In this document: positions 16,626-25,370 of the stretch, in pieces
Numbering within the stretch: position 1 is the stretch's first letter
Layout of the letters: the number at the start of each line of letters is the position of its first letter
Origin: Ureibacillus acetophenoni
Lineage (GTDB): Bacteria; Bacillota; Bacilli; Bacillales_A; Planococcaceae
Length of the DNA stretch: 64,000 nucleotides
Assembly: GCF_900220965.1 (NCBI RefSeq)
Contig: NZ_OBQC01000010.1
Coordinates: 62,001-126,000, forward strand
Direction: 5' to 3'
Translations under genes and position numbers: made by a program
The notes under the pieces: generated by a model
Databases searched by the model: none
The model's input: only the letters and a program-made list of their open reading frames with translations
What the model was told of the DNA's origin: nothing

Positions 16626-17882
16626 ATGGGGAATGTTGATGTAGAGAACAAAGTGGAGGAGACGGGCAACAATAATAAGCCCAATCCAAAAGGAAGAAAA
16701 GTAGTATCCAAACGTAGTGCCTTGTTAGGTGCAGCCTTTTTAATGGCTACCTCTTCCATAGGTCCGGGATTCTTAACCCAAACCACTGTATTTACAAATC
16801 AGTTGCTAGCAAGTATGGGATTCGTCATTGCAGTTTCATTAATTTTAGACGTCATTGCGCAACTTAACGTTTGGCGTGTCATTGGTGTTTCTGGATTACG
16901 TGGACAGGACGTAGCAAATAAGGTATTGCCTGGCCTTGGGGTTGTTTTAGCAGTTTTAATAGTAATTGGTGGTCTAGCATTTAATATTGGTAACGTCGGT
17001 GGTGCTGGATTAGGACTTAATGCAATGTTAGGTGTGGATCCTATCTATGGTGCAATTGTGAGTGCGGGTTTTGCTATAATCATATTCTTATTTAAAGAAG
17101 CTGGGAAAGTAATGGACCGTGTTGTACTAGTTGCCGGATTCGTTATGATTTTCCTAATGCTTTATGTTGCCATTACGACAGCACCTCCAGTAGGTGAAGC
17201 AATCGTTCGAACTGTTTGGCCAGAAGATTTAGGGTTATTAGCCATTGTTACTTTAGTAGGGGGAACTGTTGGTGGCTATATCACATTCGCTGGAGGTCAC
17301 CGATTAATTGATGCAGGAATTACAGGTCAGGAAAATCTAAAACAAATTTCTAATGGCGCAGTTTCAGGGATTCTAATCACTGGTATTATGAGAATTGCAT
17401 TGTTCTTAGCGGTATTAGGTGTCGTTTCTAAAGGATTACAGTTAGATATGTCAAATCCGGCTGCATCGGTTTTCCAACTTGCTATTGGTGAAGCAGGATT
17501 CCGTATATTCGGTGTGATTATGTGGGCTGCTGCAATTACTTCTGTTGTAGGGGCAGCTTATACTTCAGTTTCATTTATTCGTTCATTCCATCCAGTAATT
17601 GAAAAATATCATAACTGGTTTATTATCGGATTTATTGTTGTATCTACAACTGTTTTTGCGACGATTGGTCAACCAGTTAAGATATTAGTAGTTGTTGGAG
17701 CGTTGAATGCGTTAATATTACCGTTATCTTTAGGGATTATGTTAGTTGCAGCACATAAACAATCAATTATTGGAACATATAAACATCCAAAAGTTTTAAC
17801 AATCACAGGGGCCTTTGTTGTAGTAATAATGGCTATTTTGAGTGTTTATACATTAATTAATAATTTTTCTACACTTTTTTAA
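16626..17882 (+). CDS. ycsG: NRAMP-related transporter, YcsG-like
   Basis: 418 residues with about 11 hydrophobic segments after a hydrophilic 35-residue N-terminus. It belongs to the NRAMP/APC structural superfamily. The first helix reads ATSSIGPGFLTQTTVF and lacks the DPGN metal-binding motif of true manganese/iron NRAMP transporters, so the substrate is probably not a divalent metal. The ribosome binding site AAAGGGGAAATG overlaps the space after pxpA, showing one operon. A role in importing 5-oxoproline or an amino acid is inferred from context. Confidence 0.82.
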   Translation: MGNVDVENKVEETGNNNKPNPKGRKVVSKRSALLGAAFLMATSSIGPGFLTQTTVFTNQLLASMGFVIAVSLILDVIAQLNVWRVIGVSGLRGQDVANKVLPGLGVVLAVLIVIGGLAFNIGNVGGAGLGLNAMLGVDPIYGAIVSAGFAIIIFLFKEAGKVMDRVVLVAGFVMIFLMLYVAITTAPPVGEAIVRTVWPEDLGLLAIVTLVGGTVGGYITFAGGHRLIDAGITGQENLKQISNGAVSGILITGIMRIALFLAVLGVVSKGLQLDMSNPAASVFQLAIGEAGFRIFGVIMWAAAITSVVGAAYTSVSFIRSFHPVIEKYHNWFIIGFIVVSTTVFATIGQPVKILVVVGALNALILPLSLGIMLVAAHKQSIIGTYKHPKVLTITGAFVVVIMAILSVYTLINNFSTLF

Positions 17883-17952
17883 ACGGGAAGGGTGTTTGAG
17901 ATATTCATTAGTGACTTAATAGATTCAGAGTTAAGTGTAATTTAATAAATGA

Positions 17953-17992
17953 AAGGAGCCATCTGAAAGGACTTTTGGATGGCTCCTTTTTG
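17953..17992 (+). terminator. Terminator after pxpA-ycsG
   Basis: GGAGCCATC/GATGGCTCC perfect 9-bp stem with a 14-nt loop, followed by TTTTTG. Confidence 0.9.
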
Positions 17993-18057
17993 TTTCATAA
18001 TAGGATCATAAGGATATGTTATAATCTTTTAAGTTTATTTTATTGGAGTGATTTTCT

Positions 18058-18246
18058 TTGTTTATTGAATTACTAGTTTTTATGATTGCGATCGTTTTAG
18101 CGGAATCGATTTATAGATATGGCCTATCTAAATTACGGTTTTTATCAACAAAATCGGAGAAGTATCAAAAACGATTTAAGTCCATAACAATCGGGGTTAT
18201 GTTTGTTTCCTTCATGTTCGTAGCGATCGTTTTGGAAATTATATAG
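18058..18246 (+). CDS. Small two-helix membrane protein
   Basis: 62 residues from a TTG start with TTGGAGTG before it. Two transmembrane segments (LLVFMIAIVLAESIYRYG and SITIGVMFVSFMFVAIVLEII) flank a basic loop (KSEKYQKRFK). No family is recognised. It has its own promoter region and ends in a shared terminator. Confidence 0.6.
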   Translation: MFIELLVFMIAIVLAESIYRYGLSKLRFLSTKSEKYQKRFKSITIGVMFVSFMFVAIVLEII

Positions 18247-18248
18247 TA

Positions 18249-18275
18249 GAAATTCGGCTTTAACCCGAATTCCTT
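18249..18275. terminator. Bidirectional terminator
   Basis: AATTCGG/CCGAATT stem between the convergent small membrane protein and serine hydrolase genes, with T-rich flanks. Confidence 0.65.
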
Positions 18276-19297
18276 TATTTCACCTGCTTAATCACCTTCA
18301 ACATTATCTGAGCCGCAACCCGTTGCCCCCAAAACTGATTCATCGTTCCAGTAAAGTAGAGGTCAGTTTTCGGATGATAAAAGGCAAAAGCACCGGTTTG
18401 TCCCCAATGGCCGATTAATCCATTTTTTAAGTCTTTAAATGAAATGGGTTGGTTGGCGATCCCCACACCATAAAAGAATGTCCCAGGAAGAAAGAGGAAT
18501 TTCCACTCTTTTAACTCATCGATATATTCCACTGGAAAGAAGTGTCCATTCATAAATGCTTTTAAGAAAATCATCGATTCCTTCGCTGTAGAGATAATGC
18601 CACCTTCTGGCCCGATCGATGACATATATTTTGGTAGGTGGATTTTCTTCTCTTTGTAATAGAAAGGGGATGGTCGCGAATCGTTCGCATCTTCATATAA
18701 GTACGTATTCTCCAACTTTATTTCATCGAAAATGAATTCCTTAAACACGGAATGGATGTCTTTATTCGTGATGGTTTCGATAATCTTGCCTAGCAGTTGA
18801 AAGTTTGTATCCGAATATTGAACTTTTTGGCCGGGCACGAATTTTGGTTTCATTTGCTTCACGCTGACTAATTCTCTTTCGAAACCCCAGCGCTGATCCA
18901 TTCCTGCAAGTAATTCCTTCATTGCATCCGAGGAAAAGTAATCTGGGATTCCTGATGTGTTGGACAGTAAATGTTTGATGGTGATTTCTTTGGAGTAATC
19001 TCTTCCTTTATAGACGTGGAGTCCTTGGAGTATATCATCAGAAAAGTATTGGGAGATTTTATCTTGTAAGTTGAGACGATTTTCTGATTGTAATTTCAGT
19101 ATGACCGCCGTGACGTAAAGTTTTGTCACGCTTGCGATGAAGTAGGGTTGGTCAGGTGTTAGATTTCCAGCTGCTGATATGTAGGAAAATGAATTATCTC
19201 CGCTTTCCACACAAAATACAGCACCAAATATGTTTTTCTTTGATACTGCATGTTCCACTAACTTATCAATAAATAATGGCTCAATTGCCGTTAACAA
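18275..19297 (-). CDS. Serine hydrolase, class C beta-lactamase/penicillin-binding-protein family
   Basis: 340 residues from a TTG start with GGAGG upstream. The catalytic SxxK is SVTK (residues 56-59), the second motif is Tyr-Ser-Asp (QYSDTN) in place of Tyr-x-Asn, and the third is HWGQTG (equivalent of KTG). No signal peptide is apparent, so it is probably a cytoplasmic esterase or peptidase rather than a secreted beta-lactamase. A small membrane-protein gene precedes it on the same strand, 29 bp away, so the two are likely cotranscribed. Confidence 0.85.
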   Translation of the reverse strand: MLTAIEPLFIDKLVEHAVSKKNIFGAVFCVESGDNSFSYISAAGNLTPDQPYFIASVTKLYVTAVILKLQSENRLNLQDKISQYFSDDILQGLHVYKGRDYSKEITIKHLLSNTSGIPDYFSSDAMKELLAGMDQRWGFERELVSVKQMKPKFVPGQKVQYSDTNFQLLGKIIETITNKDIHSVFKEFIFDEIKLENTYLYEDANDSRPSPFYYKEKKIHLPKYMSSIGPEGGIISTAKESMIFLKAFMNGHFFPVEYIDELKEWKFLFLPGTFFYGVGIANQPISFKDLKNGLIGHWGQTGAFAFYHPKTDLYFTGTMNQFWGQRVAAQIMLKVIKQVK

Positions 19298-19326
19298 TTG
19301 GATAAGCCTCCTTTTATAGTAAGGGT

Positions 19327-19641
19327 CTAGACCTCATCTTCCGAAGCAAAAATTTTTAATGCCCCCATGATCATGATAAAAAGAATGACAATTGGCGAAA
19401 GCCGAATTAGTAGGGGAATGCCAGGTAATAAACTAATTAGAAGGATAGGGATTCCAATCATGCCCCACTTCGACGTAAACTTCGTATAACGAATCAATTT
19501 TTCGGATGGTTCCGGATCTTCTTTATATTTCCAACGGTTTCCGAAGAGGAGAGCTTCTCTAGGATCAAAGTAGGACCATATTAAAAGACCATAGAGTGGA
19601 ATAAATAATATAGTTATAACGATGAATTGTACTATATCCAT
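19327..19641 (-). CDS. Small membrane protein, three predicted helices
   Basis: 104 residues. Hydrophobic segments are VQFIVITILFIPLYGLLIWS, WGMIGIPILLISLLPGIPLL and LSPIVILFIMIMGALKIF. A soluble loop contains DPREALLFGNRWKY. AAAGGAGG precedes the ATG. It lies just upstream of the serine hydrolase in the same direction. I do not recognise a family. Confidence 0.65.
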   Translation of the reverse strand: MDIVQFIVITILFIPLYGLLIWSYFDPREALLFGNRWKYKEDPEPSEKLIRYTKFTSKWGMIGIPILLISLLPGIPLLIRLSPIVILFIMIMGALKIFASEDEV

Positions 19642-19922
19642 TGGCTTTCCTCCTTTGATTGAAAGATTTTATTTTAATTAATATACGATTTGGTTATCGC
19701 TAAGTTTCAATTTTTTCCAATATGCCAATATTTTGTACGTAAATAGGTCAAGAGTCCTTTCTTATGTTCAGTACTATGAGAATTATCAATTTAATGATAA
19801 AATGTACAAATTAATAATTTAGAATATTTAGTCTATCAAATTGTTACGATGAATTTGTAAATATTCATTACATTATTCATGACATAAACGAGGCTTAAAT
19901 GTAGCAGAAAGGAGAGAAATGT

Positions 19923-20981
19923 GTGGGAAATATTTTACGAATCGGAAGTGCCTTTATAGGGGTGATAGTAGGTGCTGGATTTGCCTCTGGGCAAGAGATT
20001 TTGCAGTACTTTACTAGTTTTGGCATACCCGGAATTTTTGCAGCTATTGTAGCAACGATTCTTTTTTCTTATCTAGGAATGATCCTTGTGTGGCTTGGAA
20101 GTCATACGCAAACAACCTCACATAAAGATGTCATATTTAGAATTAGCGGACGATATCTAGGAACAGTGATTGATTACATACTACTATTTACGTTATTTGG
20201 AGTAGGGGTAGTAATGATTGCGGGTGCAGGTTCTAACCTTAATCAGCAATTTGGTCTGCCGTTCTTTGTTGGGACAACCTTGATGACGCTTCTTGTTGTT
20301 TTAACAGGATTCTTAAAAGTAAATCGAGTTGTTTCCATTATTGGTAGTATTACGCCGGTTCTTATTGCTTTTGTAATTTTAATTGCGATATATAGTTTGG
20401 TTACGATGGATGGATCATTTGCTTCCCTTAACCAGGTTGCACAGTCGATTCCAACGACGCTGCCGAACTGGTTTATTTCCAGTGTGAATTATGTTTCATT
20501 TAATGTGGCTGTTGGAGCTTCGATGGCGATTGTCATGGGTGGAGCAGAGAAGAATCCAAAAACTGCAGCATGGGGCGGATTAGTTGGTGGTCTTGTTTTA
20601 GGGATTATGATCATATTAATCCATCTAGCGATTTTCTCTAAAATCGAAGAAGTGGGCACGTTAGATATGCCGATGCTTGGGATTGTAAGTAATGTTTCAC
20701 CGATTTTAGGGATTGTGATGGCGTTGGTTATCTTTGGAATGATCTACAACACGGCAATTGGTATGTTCTTCGCATTTACATCCCGTTTTGCAGAGTCAGG
20801 AACGAAAAAATTTAAAACGATTATTGTTATCACAATGGCTGTTGGGTATCTAGCAAGCTATGTCGGATTCACTGACCTTATCAGCTATTTCTATCCATTG
20901 ATAGGTTACCTAGGCCTGTTTTTAATGTTTGCACTTGTTGTGGCACCGATTATTATTAAAAAGCAAGATGCGAGAAAATAA
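19923..20981 (+). CDS. YkvI-family membrane transporter-like protein
   Basis: 352 residues from a GTG with AAAGGAGAG before it. Ten or so transmembrane segments are seen. The first helix reads GSAFIGVIVGAGFASGQEILQYF, the glycine-rich broken helix characteristic of YkvI and related LeuT-fold proteins, which are distant relatives of branched-chain and aromatic amino-acid transporters. No substrate is established. It is monocistronic and ends in a strong hairpin. Confidence 0.82.
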   Translation: MGNILRIGSAFIGVIVGAGFASGQEILQYFTSFGIPGIFAAIVATILFSYLGMILVWLGSHTQTTSHKDVIFRISGRYLGTVIDYILLFTLFGVGVVMIAGAGSNLNQQFGLPFFVGTTLMTLLVVLTGFLKVNRVVSIIGSITPVLIAFVILIAIYSLVTMDGSFASLNQVAQSIPTTLPNWFISSVNYVSFNVAVGASMAIVMGGAEKNPKTAAWGGLVGGLVLGIMIILIHLAIFSKIEEVGTLDMPMLGIVSNVSPILGIVMALVIFGMIYNTAIGMFFAFTSRFAESGTKKFKTIIVITMAVGYLASYVGFTDLISYFYPLIGYLGLFLMFALVVAPIIIKKQDARK

Positions 20982-20985
20982 ATGA

Positions 20986-21030
20986 AGAGTTAACCTTGCC
21001 GGAGTTAAGGCGGGGTTAGCTCTTATTTTT
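20986..21030 (+). terminator. Terminator after the ykvI-like gene
   Basis: GAGTTAACC...GCC pairs with GGC.GGGTTAGCTC around an 8-nt loop and is followed by TTATTTTTATTT. Confidence 0.8.
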
Positions 21031-21140
21031 ATTTGATTTTCTAAATCTATCATCACTGCCTGTACTATAAATAAAATCCCCCACGTATTATATAAAAACG
21101 ATATATTAGGGATTTTATTATCCGAAATGGAGGGGTTGTT

Positions 21141-22307
21141 ATAAGCACGCATTTTGATGTGATTGTGGTCGGCGCTGGGTCAATGGGGATGGCGGCAGGA
21201 TACTTTTTGTCCAAGCAAGGAATCAAAACTTTATTAGTGGACGCATTTGATCCACCCCATACGAAAGGAAGTCACCATGGGGAAACGCGGATTATTCGTC
21301 ATGCGTATGGTGAGGGGAGAGAGTATGTACCCTTTGCATTGAGGGGTCAGGAATTATGGTACGAGCTAGAGAAGAAGACACATCATAAAATTTTTACACA
21401 AACGGGTGTGCTCGTTTATGGTCCTAAAGGTGAATCTGATTTTGTAGCGGAAACGATGGAAGCAGCAAAAGTTCATTCATTAACTGTCGATTTACTGGAA
21501 GGTGAGGGGTTAAATGAGCGCTGGCCTGGGATCACGGTTCCGGACAATTTTAATGCAATTTACGAGCCGAACTCCGGGGTTTTATTCAGCGAAAATTGTA
21601 TCCGTGCTTACCGCGAGCTCGCTGAAGCGAATGGCGCGCAAGTTTTAACGAATACGGCAGTTGAGGATTTCGAAGTGACTGAGGATCTGGTGACTATTCA
21701 TACGGCGAAGGGGTCCTATACTGCAGAGAAGTTGATTGTTAGCATGGGCGCTTGGAACAGTAAACTGCTTTCGAAGTTGGGTGTGACGATTCCTTTGCAG
21801 CCTTATCGACAAGCGGTTGGTTTCTTTGAAGCAGATGAATCGCTGTACAGCAGCAACGTGGATTTTCCGGCATTCATGGTGGACACGACTAACGGAATTT
21901 ATTATGGATTCCCAAGCTTTGGGGGCTGCGGTCTGAAAGTTGGCTACCATACGTTTGGTCAGGCGGGGGATCCCGATACGATTAATCGTGAATTTGGTGC
22001 TTTTTCCGAAGATGAAGCGAATCTTCGGAAGTTCTTGGCGGAGTACATGCCTGGTGCCAATGGCAAACTGATCAAAGGCTCCGTCTGCATCTATACAAAA
22101 ACACCGGACGAGCATTTCGTGATTGACCTGCATCCTGAGTACTCCAATGTCGCGATTGCAGCAGGCTTCTCCGGCCACGGTTTCAAATTCTCCAGCGTCG
22201 TTGGCGAAACCTTAAGCCAACTCGTCACTACAGGCAAAACGGAACATGACATCTCCATCTTCTCAATTAATCGTCCTGCATTAAGAGAGGCAGCATCGAG
22301 AGGATAA
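21141..22307 (+). CDS. Sarcosine oxidase/N-methyl-tryptophan-oxidase-like flavoenzyme with probable ATA start
   Basis: 388 residues if translation starts at ATA 21141. The family normally begins M-STHFDVIVVGAGSMG, and here the codon at the M position is ATA, with GGAGGGG 5 nt upstream. The first regular start in frame is GTG 21159, which would be 24 nt from the ribosome binding site and would cut the first FAD-binding strand. The FAD dinucleotide motif GAGSMGMAAG and the loop FGGCGLKVGYH, with the Cys that covalently holds FAD in monomeric sarcosine oxidase, are intact. It would oxidise N-methyl amino acids, releasing formaldehyde and H2O2. Confidence 0.85.
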   Translation: MSTHFDVIVVGAGSMGMAAGYFLSKQGIKTLLVDAFDPPHTKGSHHGETRIIRHAYGEGREYVPFALRGQELWYELEKKTHHKIFTQTGVLVYGPKGESDFVAETMEAAKVHSLTVDLLEGEGLNERWPGITVPDNFNAIYEPNSGVLFSENCIRAYRELAEANGAQVLTNTAVEDFEVTEDLVTIHTAKGSYTAEKLIVSMGAWNSKLLSKLGVTIPLQPYRQAVGFFEADESLYSSNVDFPAFMVDTTNGIYYGFPSFGGCGLKVGYHTFGQAGDPDTINREFGAFSEDEANLRKFLAEYMPGANGKLIKGSVCIYTKTPDEHFVIDLHPEYSNVAIAAGFSGHGFKFSSVVGETLSQLVTTGKTEHDISIFSINRPALREAASRG

Positions 22308-22316
22308 TAAATGAAA

Positions 22317-22356
22317 TGAAAGCATTGGATTCAGGGGATTCAATGCTTTTTTATTA
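22317..22356 (+). terminator. Terminator after the sarcosine-oxidase-like gene
   Basis: AAAGCATTG and CAATGCTTTT arms with an inner GGATTC/GATT pairing, followed by TTTTTTA. It abuts the start of the 51-bp repeat array. Confidence 0.8.
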
Positions 22357-22836
22357 GTTATAAGGATTTATGTGACAAGAAATCGTGAAACTCTGGGAAA
22401 GTGTCACGCAAAATCGAATTGCATGACAAAAAAATGGGGAATTCCGGGAAAGTGTCACGCAAAGTTGAATTGCATGACAAAAAAATGGGGAATTCCGGGA
22501 AAGTGTCACGCAAAATCGAATTGCATGACAAAAAAATGGGGAATTCCGGGAAAGTGTCACGCAAAATCGAATTGCATGACAAAAAAATGGGGAATTCCGG
22601 GAAAGTGTCACGCAAAGTTGAATTGCATGACAAAAAAATGGGGAATTCCGGGAAAGTGTCACGCAAAGTTGAATTGCATGACAAAAAAATGGGGAATTCC
22701 GGGAAAGTGTCACGCAAAGTTGAATTGCATGACAAGAAATGAAGAATCTCCGTAAAAGTGTCACGCAAAATCAAATTGCGTGACAAGAAACAGAAAATCC
22801 CCAAAAAGTTGTCACGCAAAAAGAAGAAACTCCGGT
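22351..22836. repeat. 51-bp tandem array of a 27-bp dyad (TGTCA-N17-TGACA)
   Basis: Nine copies of TGTCACGCAAA begin at 22402 and then exactly every 51 bp to 22810. The first eight complete a 27-bp imperfect dyad ending TTGC(A/G)TGACA, and a right half-dyad precedes them at 22373. The 24-bp spacer contains the palindrome GGAATTCC in most copies. Because 51 is divisible by three, long ORFs appear on both strands (CHAKLNCMTKKWGIP-type repeats). None has a ribosome binding site, so I treat them as artefacts. Confidence 0.95.
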
Positions 22837-22840
22837 AAAG

Positions 22841-23165
22841 TGTCCAGAGAAGAATGGTGAAACCCCTTATCGAGGACAGATTTTTCGATTTTCAAGAATT
22901 AATGTCCACGAGAACGTTTGTCGAGGACAAAATTTTCGATTTTTAGGATTTAGTGTCCGCAGGAACGTTTGTCGAGGACAAAATTTTCGATTTTTAAGAA
23001 TTTAATGTCCACGAAAACGTTTGTCGAGGACAAAATTTTCGATTTTCAAGATTTACTGTCCACGAGACGACTTGTCGAGGACAGATTTTACGATTTTCCT
23101 GAATTAGTGTCCACGAGACAGCTCGTCGAGGACACTATTTTTATTTTTCTAGTTTTATGTCCTTG
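22841..23165. repeat. 51-52 bp tandem array of a 27-bp dyad (TGTCC-N17-GGACA)
   Basis: TGTCCACGAGA...TCGAGGACA dyads of 27 bp begin at 22903, 22954, 23006, 23057 and 23108, with degenerate members at 22841 and 23158. The 24-25 bp spacer is AAATTTTCGATTTT plus a variable tail. The array follows directly on the previous one but has unrelated sequence. It ends about 55 bp before the DUF2441 gene. Confidence 0.93.
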
Positions 23166-23220
23166 AGAATCCTTTATTTGGTAAAATCATAGAAACAAAT
23201 AAAAGGGGTGACCGCCATAT

Positions 23221-23808
23221 ATGAACGAGCACATTTTCTATCACGTTGTTACTAGAAAAAAAATGAACGTCGGCCAGATCATTCACTTCGATCAGGATCA
23301 AAAGAATACACTATATCGCTTCTTTTTCGAAAATGAACAACGCAATTCCAAGGGTGAAGATTTTATTCAGATTCTATACGGGAATCACACAGAGGACGGC
23401 TTGCACCTGAACAAAGAAGATTCCGACGTAGCCCAAAAATACATAAGTCAAACCATTCGAGCCGCGCGAGAAACGATTGTGGAAATGGTTAGGCTGCAAG
23501 AGTTTCCGCAGTATCCTTCACGGTTGTCTTGTTTATACGCAGCCAAAACCTATGAAGATGCATTAAAATGGAAACAAATCTTTGAATCTTACAATCGTAA
23601 AGTATTACAGATTGTAAAACTTCGAGTGGAAGGGCAAACATTTCTTGGAGATGGCAACCTTCTCCCGAAAGAAGATGGAGTACCATTCTCTCAGAAAATT
23701 GAGCAGGCGCGGGAGTATTGGAAGGGCAACATAAAAAACGAACTTCCCGAAGTGTTAATCAATGGAACGATTGAAGTTATTGAGATTATCGATGATTTTT
23801 CACTATAA
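23221..23808 (+). CDS. DUF2441-type protein
   Basis: 195 residues with AAAAGGGGTG before the ATG. The pattern [20 protein letters not shown] at the N-terminus, the central [21 protein letters not shown] and the following beta-strands ([18 protein letters not shown]) fit the DUF2441 family, which is of unknown function. It begins a run of four same-strand genes with short gaps (20, 95 and 41 bp), probably one transcript. Confidence 0.7.
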   Translation: MNEHIFYHVVTRKKMNVGQIIHFDQDQKNTLYRFFFENEQRNSKGEDFIQILYGNHTEDGLHLNKEDSDVAQKYISQTIRAARETIVEMVRLQEFPQYPSRLSCLYAAKTYEDALKWKQIFESYNRKVLQIVKLRVEGQTFLGDGNLLPKEDGVPFSQKIEQAREYWKGNIKNELPEVLINGTIEVIEIIDDFSL

Positions 23809-23828
23809 CTAAGCGAGGAGGATTTCCA

Positions 23829-24017
23829 ATGTCCGATCAAGAACTTGAGCGCGAAAGGCTAAAACAAAAAGAACTAAGCAAAAACCCTGGAGGTGCTTTA
23901 AACGATGCAATTGGTCAAGCACATATAGGTTCACCCAGTAGCAGTTGTTTAACAAATATTGGTTCCATCGTGATGATTATCGTATTTATTCTCATAGTAA
24001 AATCTTGCACAGGTTAA
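23829..24017 (+). CDS. Small single-helix membrane protein
   Basis: 62 residues after GCGAGGAGG. A charged N-terminus (ELERERLKQKELSKNPGGALND) precedes one C-terminal transmembrane helix (IGSIVMIIVFILIVK). The RLKQKELSKNPGG pattern recalls the small DUF6366 proteins of bacilli, a tentative assignment from memory. It is in the middle of the DUF2441 gene run. Confidence 0.6.
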   Translation: MSDQELERERLKQKELSKNPGGALNDAIGQAHIGSPSSSCLTNIGSIVMIIVFILIVKSCTG

Positions 24018-24112
24018 TAGACTCCTATGCTAATTTTGTGAAAAAGTGGAACCTATCCCCGAGTTTATCCGTATATTCATTAACTGAAGGTAAATAAAAG
24101 GGGGACTGTCCT

Positions 24113-24676
24113 TTGGAAAAGAAAAAGTTTGTTACGGAACAACATGAAAAAACACGTACGACCTTTCGTACGCTAGGTCCTATAATTCTAGCCGCAGGGG
24201 CTATTTGTATGATTATCGCATTTATTGACTTTTTCACTTACGACCCATTCGACACGGGATTTGGAGCATTCGGGGAAATGGATGGGTTTGGAGGACCGAA
24301 GCTCTTTTGGTTATTTTTTGTAGGGATCCCTCTTCTTTTCATTGGGTTTGTACTAACGAATGCAGGATATGCTGGAGCAATTGCACGATATGGAAGTCGA
24401 GAATATGCGCCAGTTGCAAAGGACACATTTAATTATTTAGCATCTGAAACGACTACCGGGGTAAAAGAAATCACTAAGGCTATTAAAGAAGGAACAGCCC
24501 CAGCCCAAGCACCAGCGAATTCCATCACGTGTCAAAACTGTAACGAGAAAAATCCAAGCGACTCTAAGTTTTGTAAACAGTGCGGCGATCAATTAGCGAA
24601 AACTTGCGCACATTGCGAAAAGGCGAACTCAGCCGACGCCCTATATTGTAATTACTGTGGAAAATCACTAGGGTGA
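24113..24676 (+). CDS. Membrane protein with C-terminal double zinc ribbon
   Basis: 187 residues from a TTG with AAAGGGGGA in front. Two transmembrane helices (LGPIILAAGAICMIIAFIDFF and LFWLFFVGIPLLFIGFVL) are followed by a linker and two zinc ribbons (CQNCNEKNPSDSKFCKQCG and CAHCEKANSADALYCNYCG). Such proteins usually mediate protein contacts at the inner membrane face. Function unknown. Confidence 0.75.
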   Translation: MEKKKFVTEQHEKTRTTFRTLGPIILAAGAICMIIAFIDFFTYDPFDTGFGAFGEMDGFGGPKLFWLFFVGIPLLFIGFVLTNAGYAGAIARYGSREYAPVAKDTFNYLASETTTGVKEITKAIKEGTAPAQAPANSITCQNCNEKNPSDSKFCKQCGDQLAKTCAHCEKANSADALYCNYCGKSLG

Positions 24677-24717
24677 ATAAAGCGAATTGAAATGCCCTAA
24701 AAATTAGGAGGACCCCT

Positions 24718-25137
24718 GTGGGAAAGCCAAAGCACAAAAATAAAACAAAAAACCCTCTCTTCTGGAGAATTTTCCCCTTCATCCTATTTATATTCATCAT
24801 CGGTTTTCTTCTCTTAATCAGTGGCGGATATGATTACTTTGAAGAATGGGGTTGGAATCCCGATATTGTGATTGTAATCCGTTACATTGCTACAATTATT
24901 TGGGCGACCATAACTTTTATTCTCGCGGTATTACTCCTAAAATACTTTATCGGAATTTGTAAGGGCTGGAGAAGTGGGGAAAGATATTCTTCATTACACG
25001 TAGTCATTGAAGTCGCGATGGTCACATTATTTATGCTAGGTCCGAGTATCGCATTATTTTTATTTAGCTTCGTACAAGTCGGCATCATGTTTTTCCCAGA
25101 CGATCCCTACTGGCGAGGTTATTGGGAATTAAAATAA
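24718..25137 (+). CDS. Membrane protein, three predicted helices
   Basis: 139 residues from a GTG 7 nt after TTAGGAGGA. A basic N-terminus (GKPKHKNKTK) is followed by helices at FPFILFIFIIGFLLLISGG, IVIVIRYIATIIWATITFILAVLLL and VVIEVAMVTLFMLGPSIALFLF. No family is recognised. It is the last gene of the DUF2441 run and is followed by a terminator. Confidence 0.65.
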   Translation: MGKPKHKNKTKNPLFWRIFPFILFIFIIGFLLLISGGYDYFEEWGWNPDIVIVIRYIATIIWATITFILAVLLLKYFIGICKGWRSGERYSSLHVVIEVAMVTLFMLGPSIALFLFSFVQVGIMFFPDDPYWRGYWELK

Positions 25138-25146
25138 AATCACGCT

Positions 25147-25195
25147 TAACCTTCTAAGTTGATTGTTGACGAACGGTCCGCTTAGAAGGTTTTTT
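25147..25195 (+). terminator. Terminator after the DUF2441 gene run
   Basis: AACCTTCTAAG/CTTAGAAGGTT perfect 11-bp stem with a 22-nt loop and TTTTTTT after it. Confidence 0.85.
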
Positions 25196-25329
25196 TATTC
25201 GCAGGACGCAATGGTGTGATAAAATTTGCCAATTAACAATAACCTAATTTTAACAAAATGCATTCTGGGGCATGTTGGGGATTACCGAATGAAAGTTAAG
25301 AAAAGCTATCCGAAAGAAAATAAAATGAG

Positions 25330-25368
25330 AAAGCTAGCAACTAATGAATAGCTGCTAGCTTGTTTATT
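25330..25368. terminator. Terminator near the end of the ATP-grasp gene
   Basis: AAGCTAGCAACTA/TAGCTGCTAGCTT stem, 10 nt beyond the stop of the minus-strand ATP-grasp gene. It is nearly the same sequence as the stem at 8834-8858. Confidence 0.75.
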
Positions 25369-25370
25369 TA

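Noticed and set aside
21645-22178. 177-residue minus-strand ORF inside the sarcosine-oxidase-like gene
   Set aside because: Antisense shadow of a well-conserved flavoenzyme, no start signals.
22354-22819. Long open frames on both strands with CHAKLNCMTKKWGIP-type or LRDTFPEFPIFLSCNS-type repeats
   Set aside because: They follow the 51-bp (3 x 17) repeat period on several frames at once, have no ribosome binding site and share no protein-like composition; artefacts of the array.
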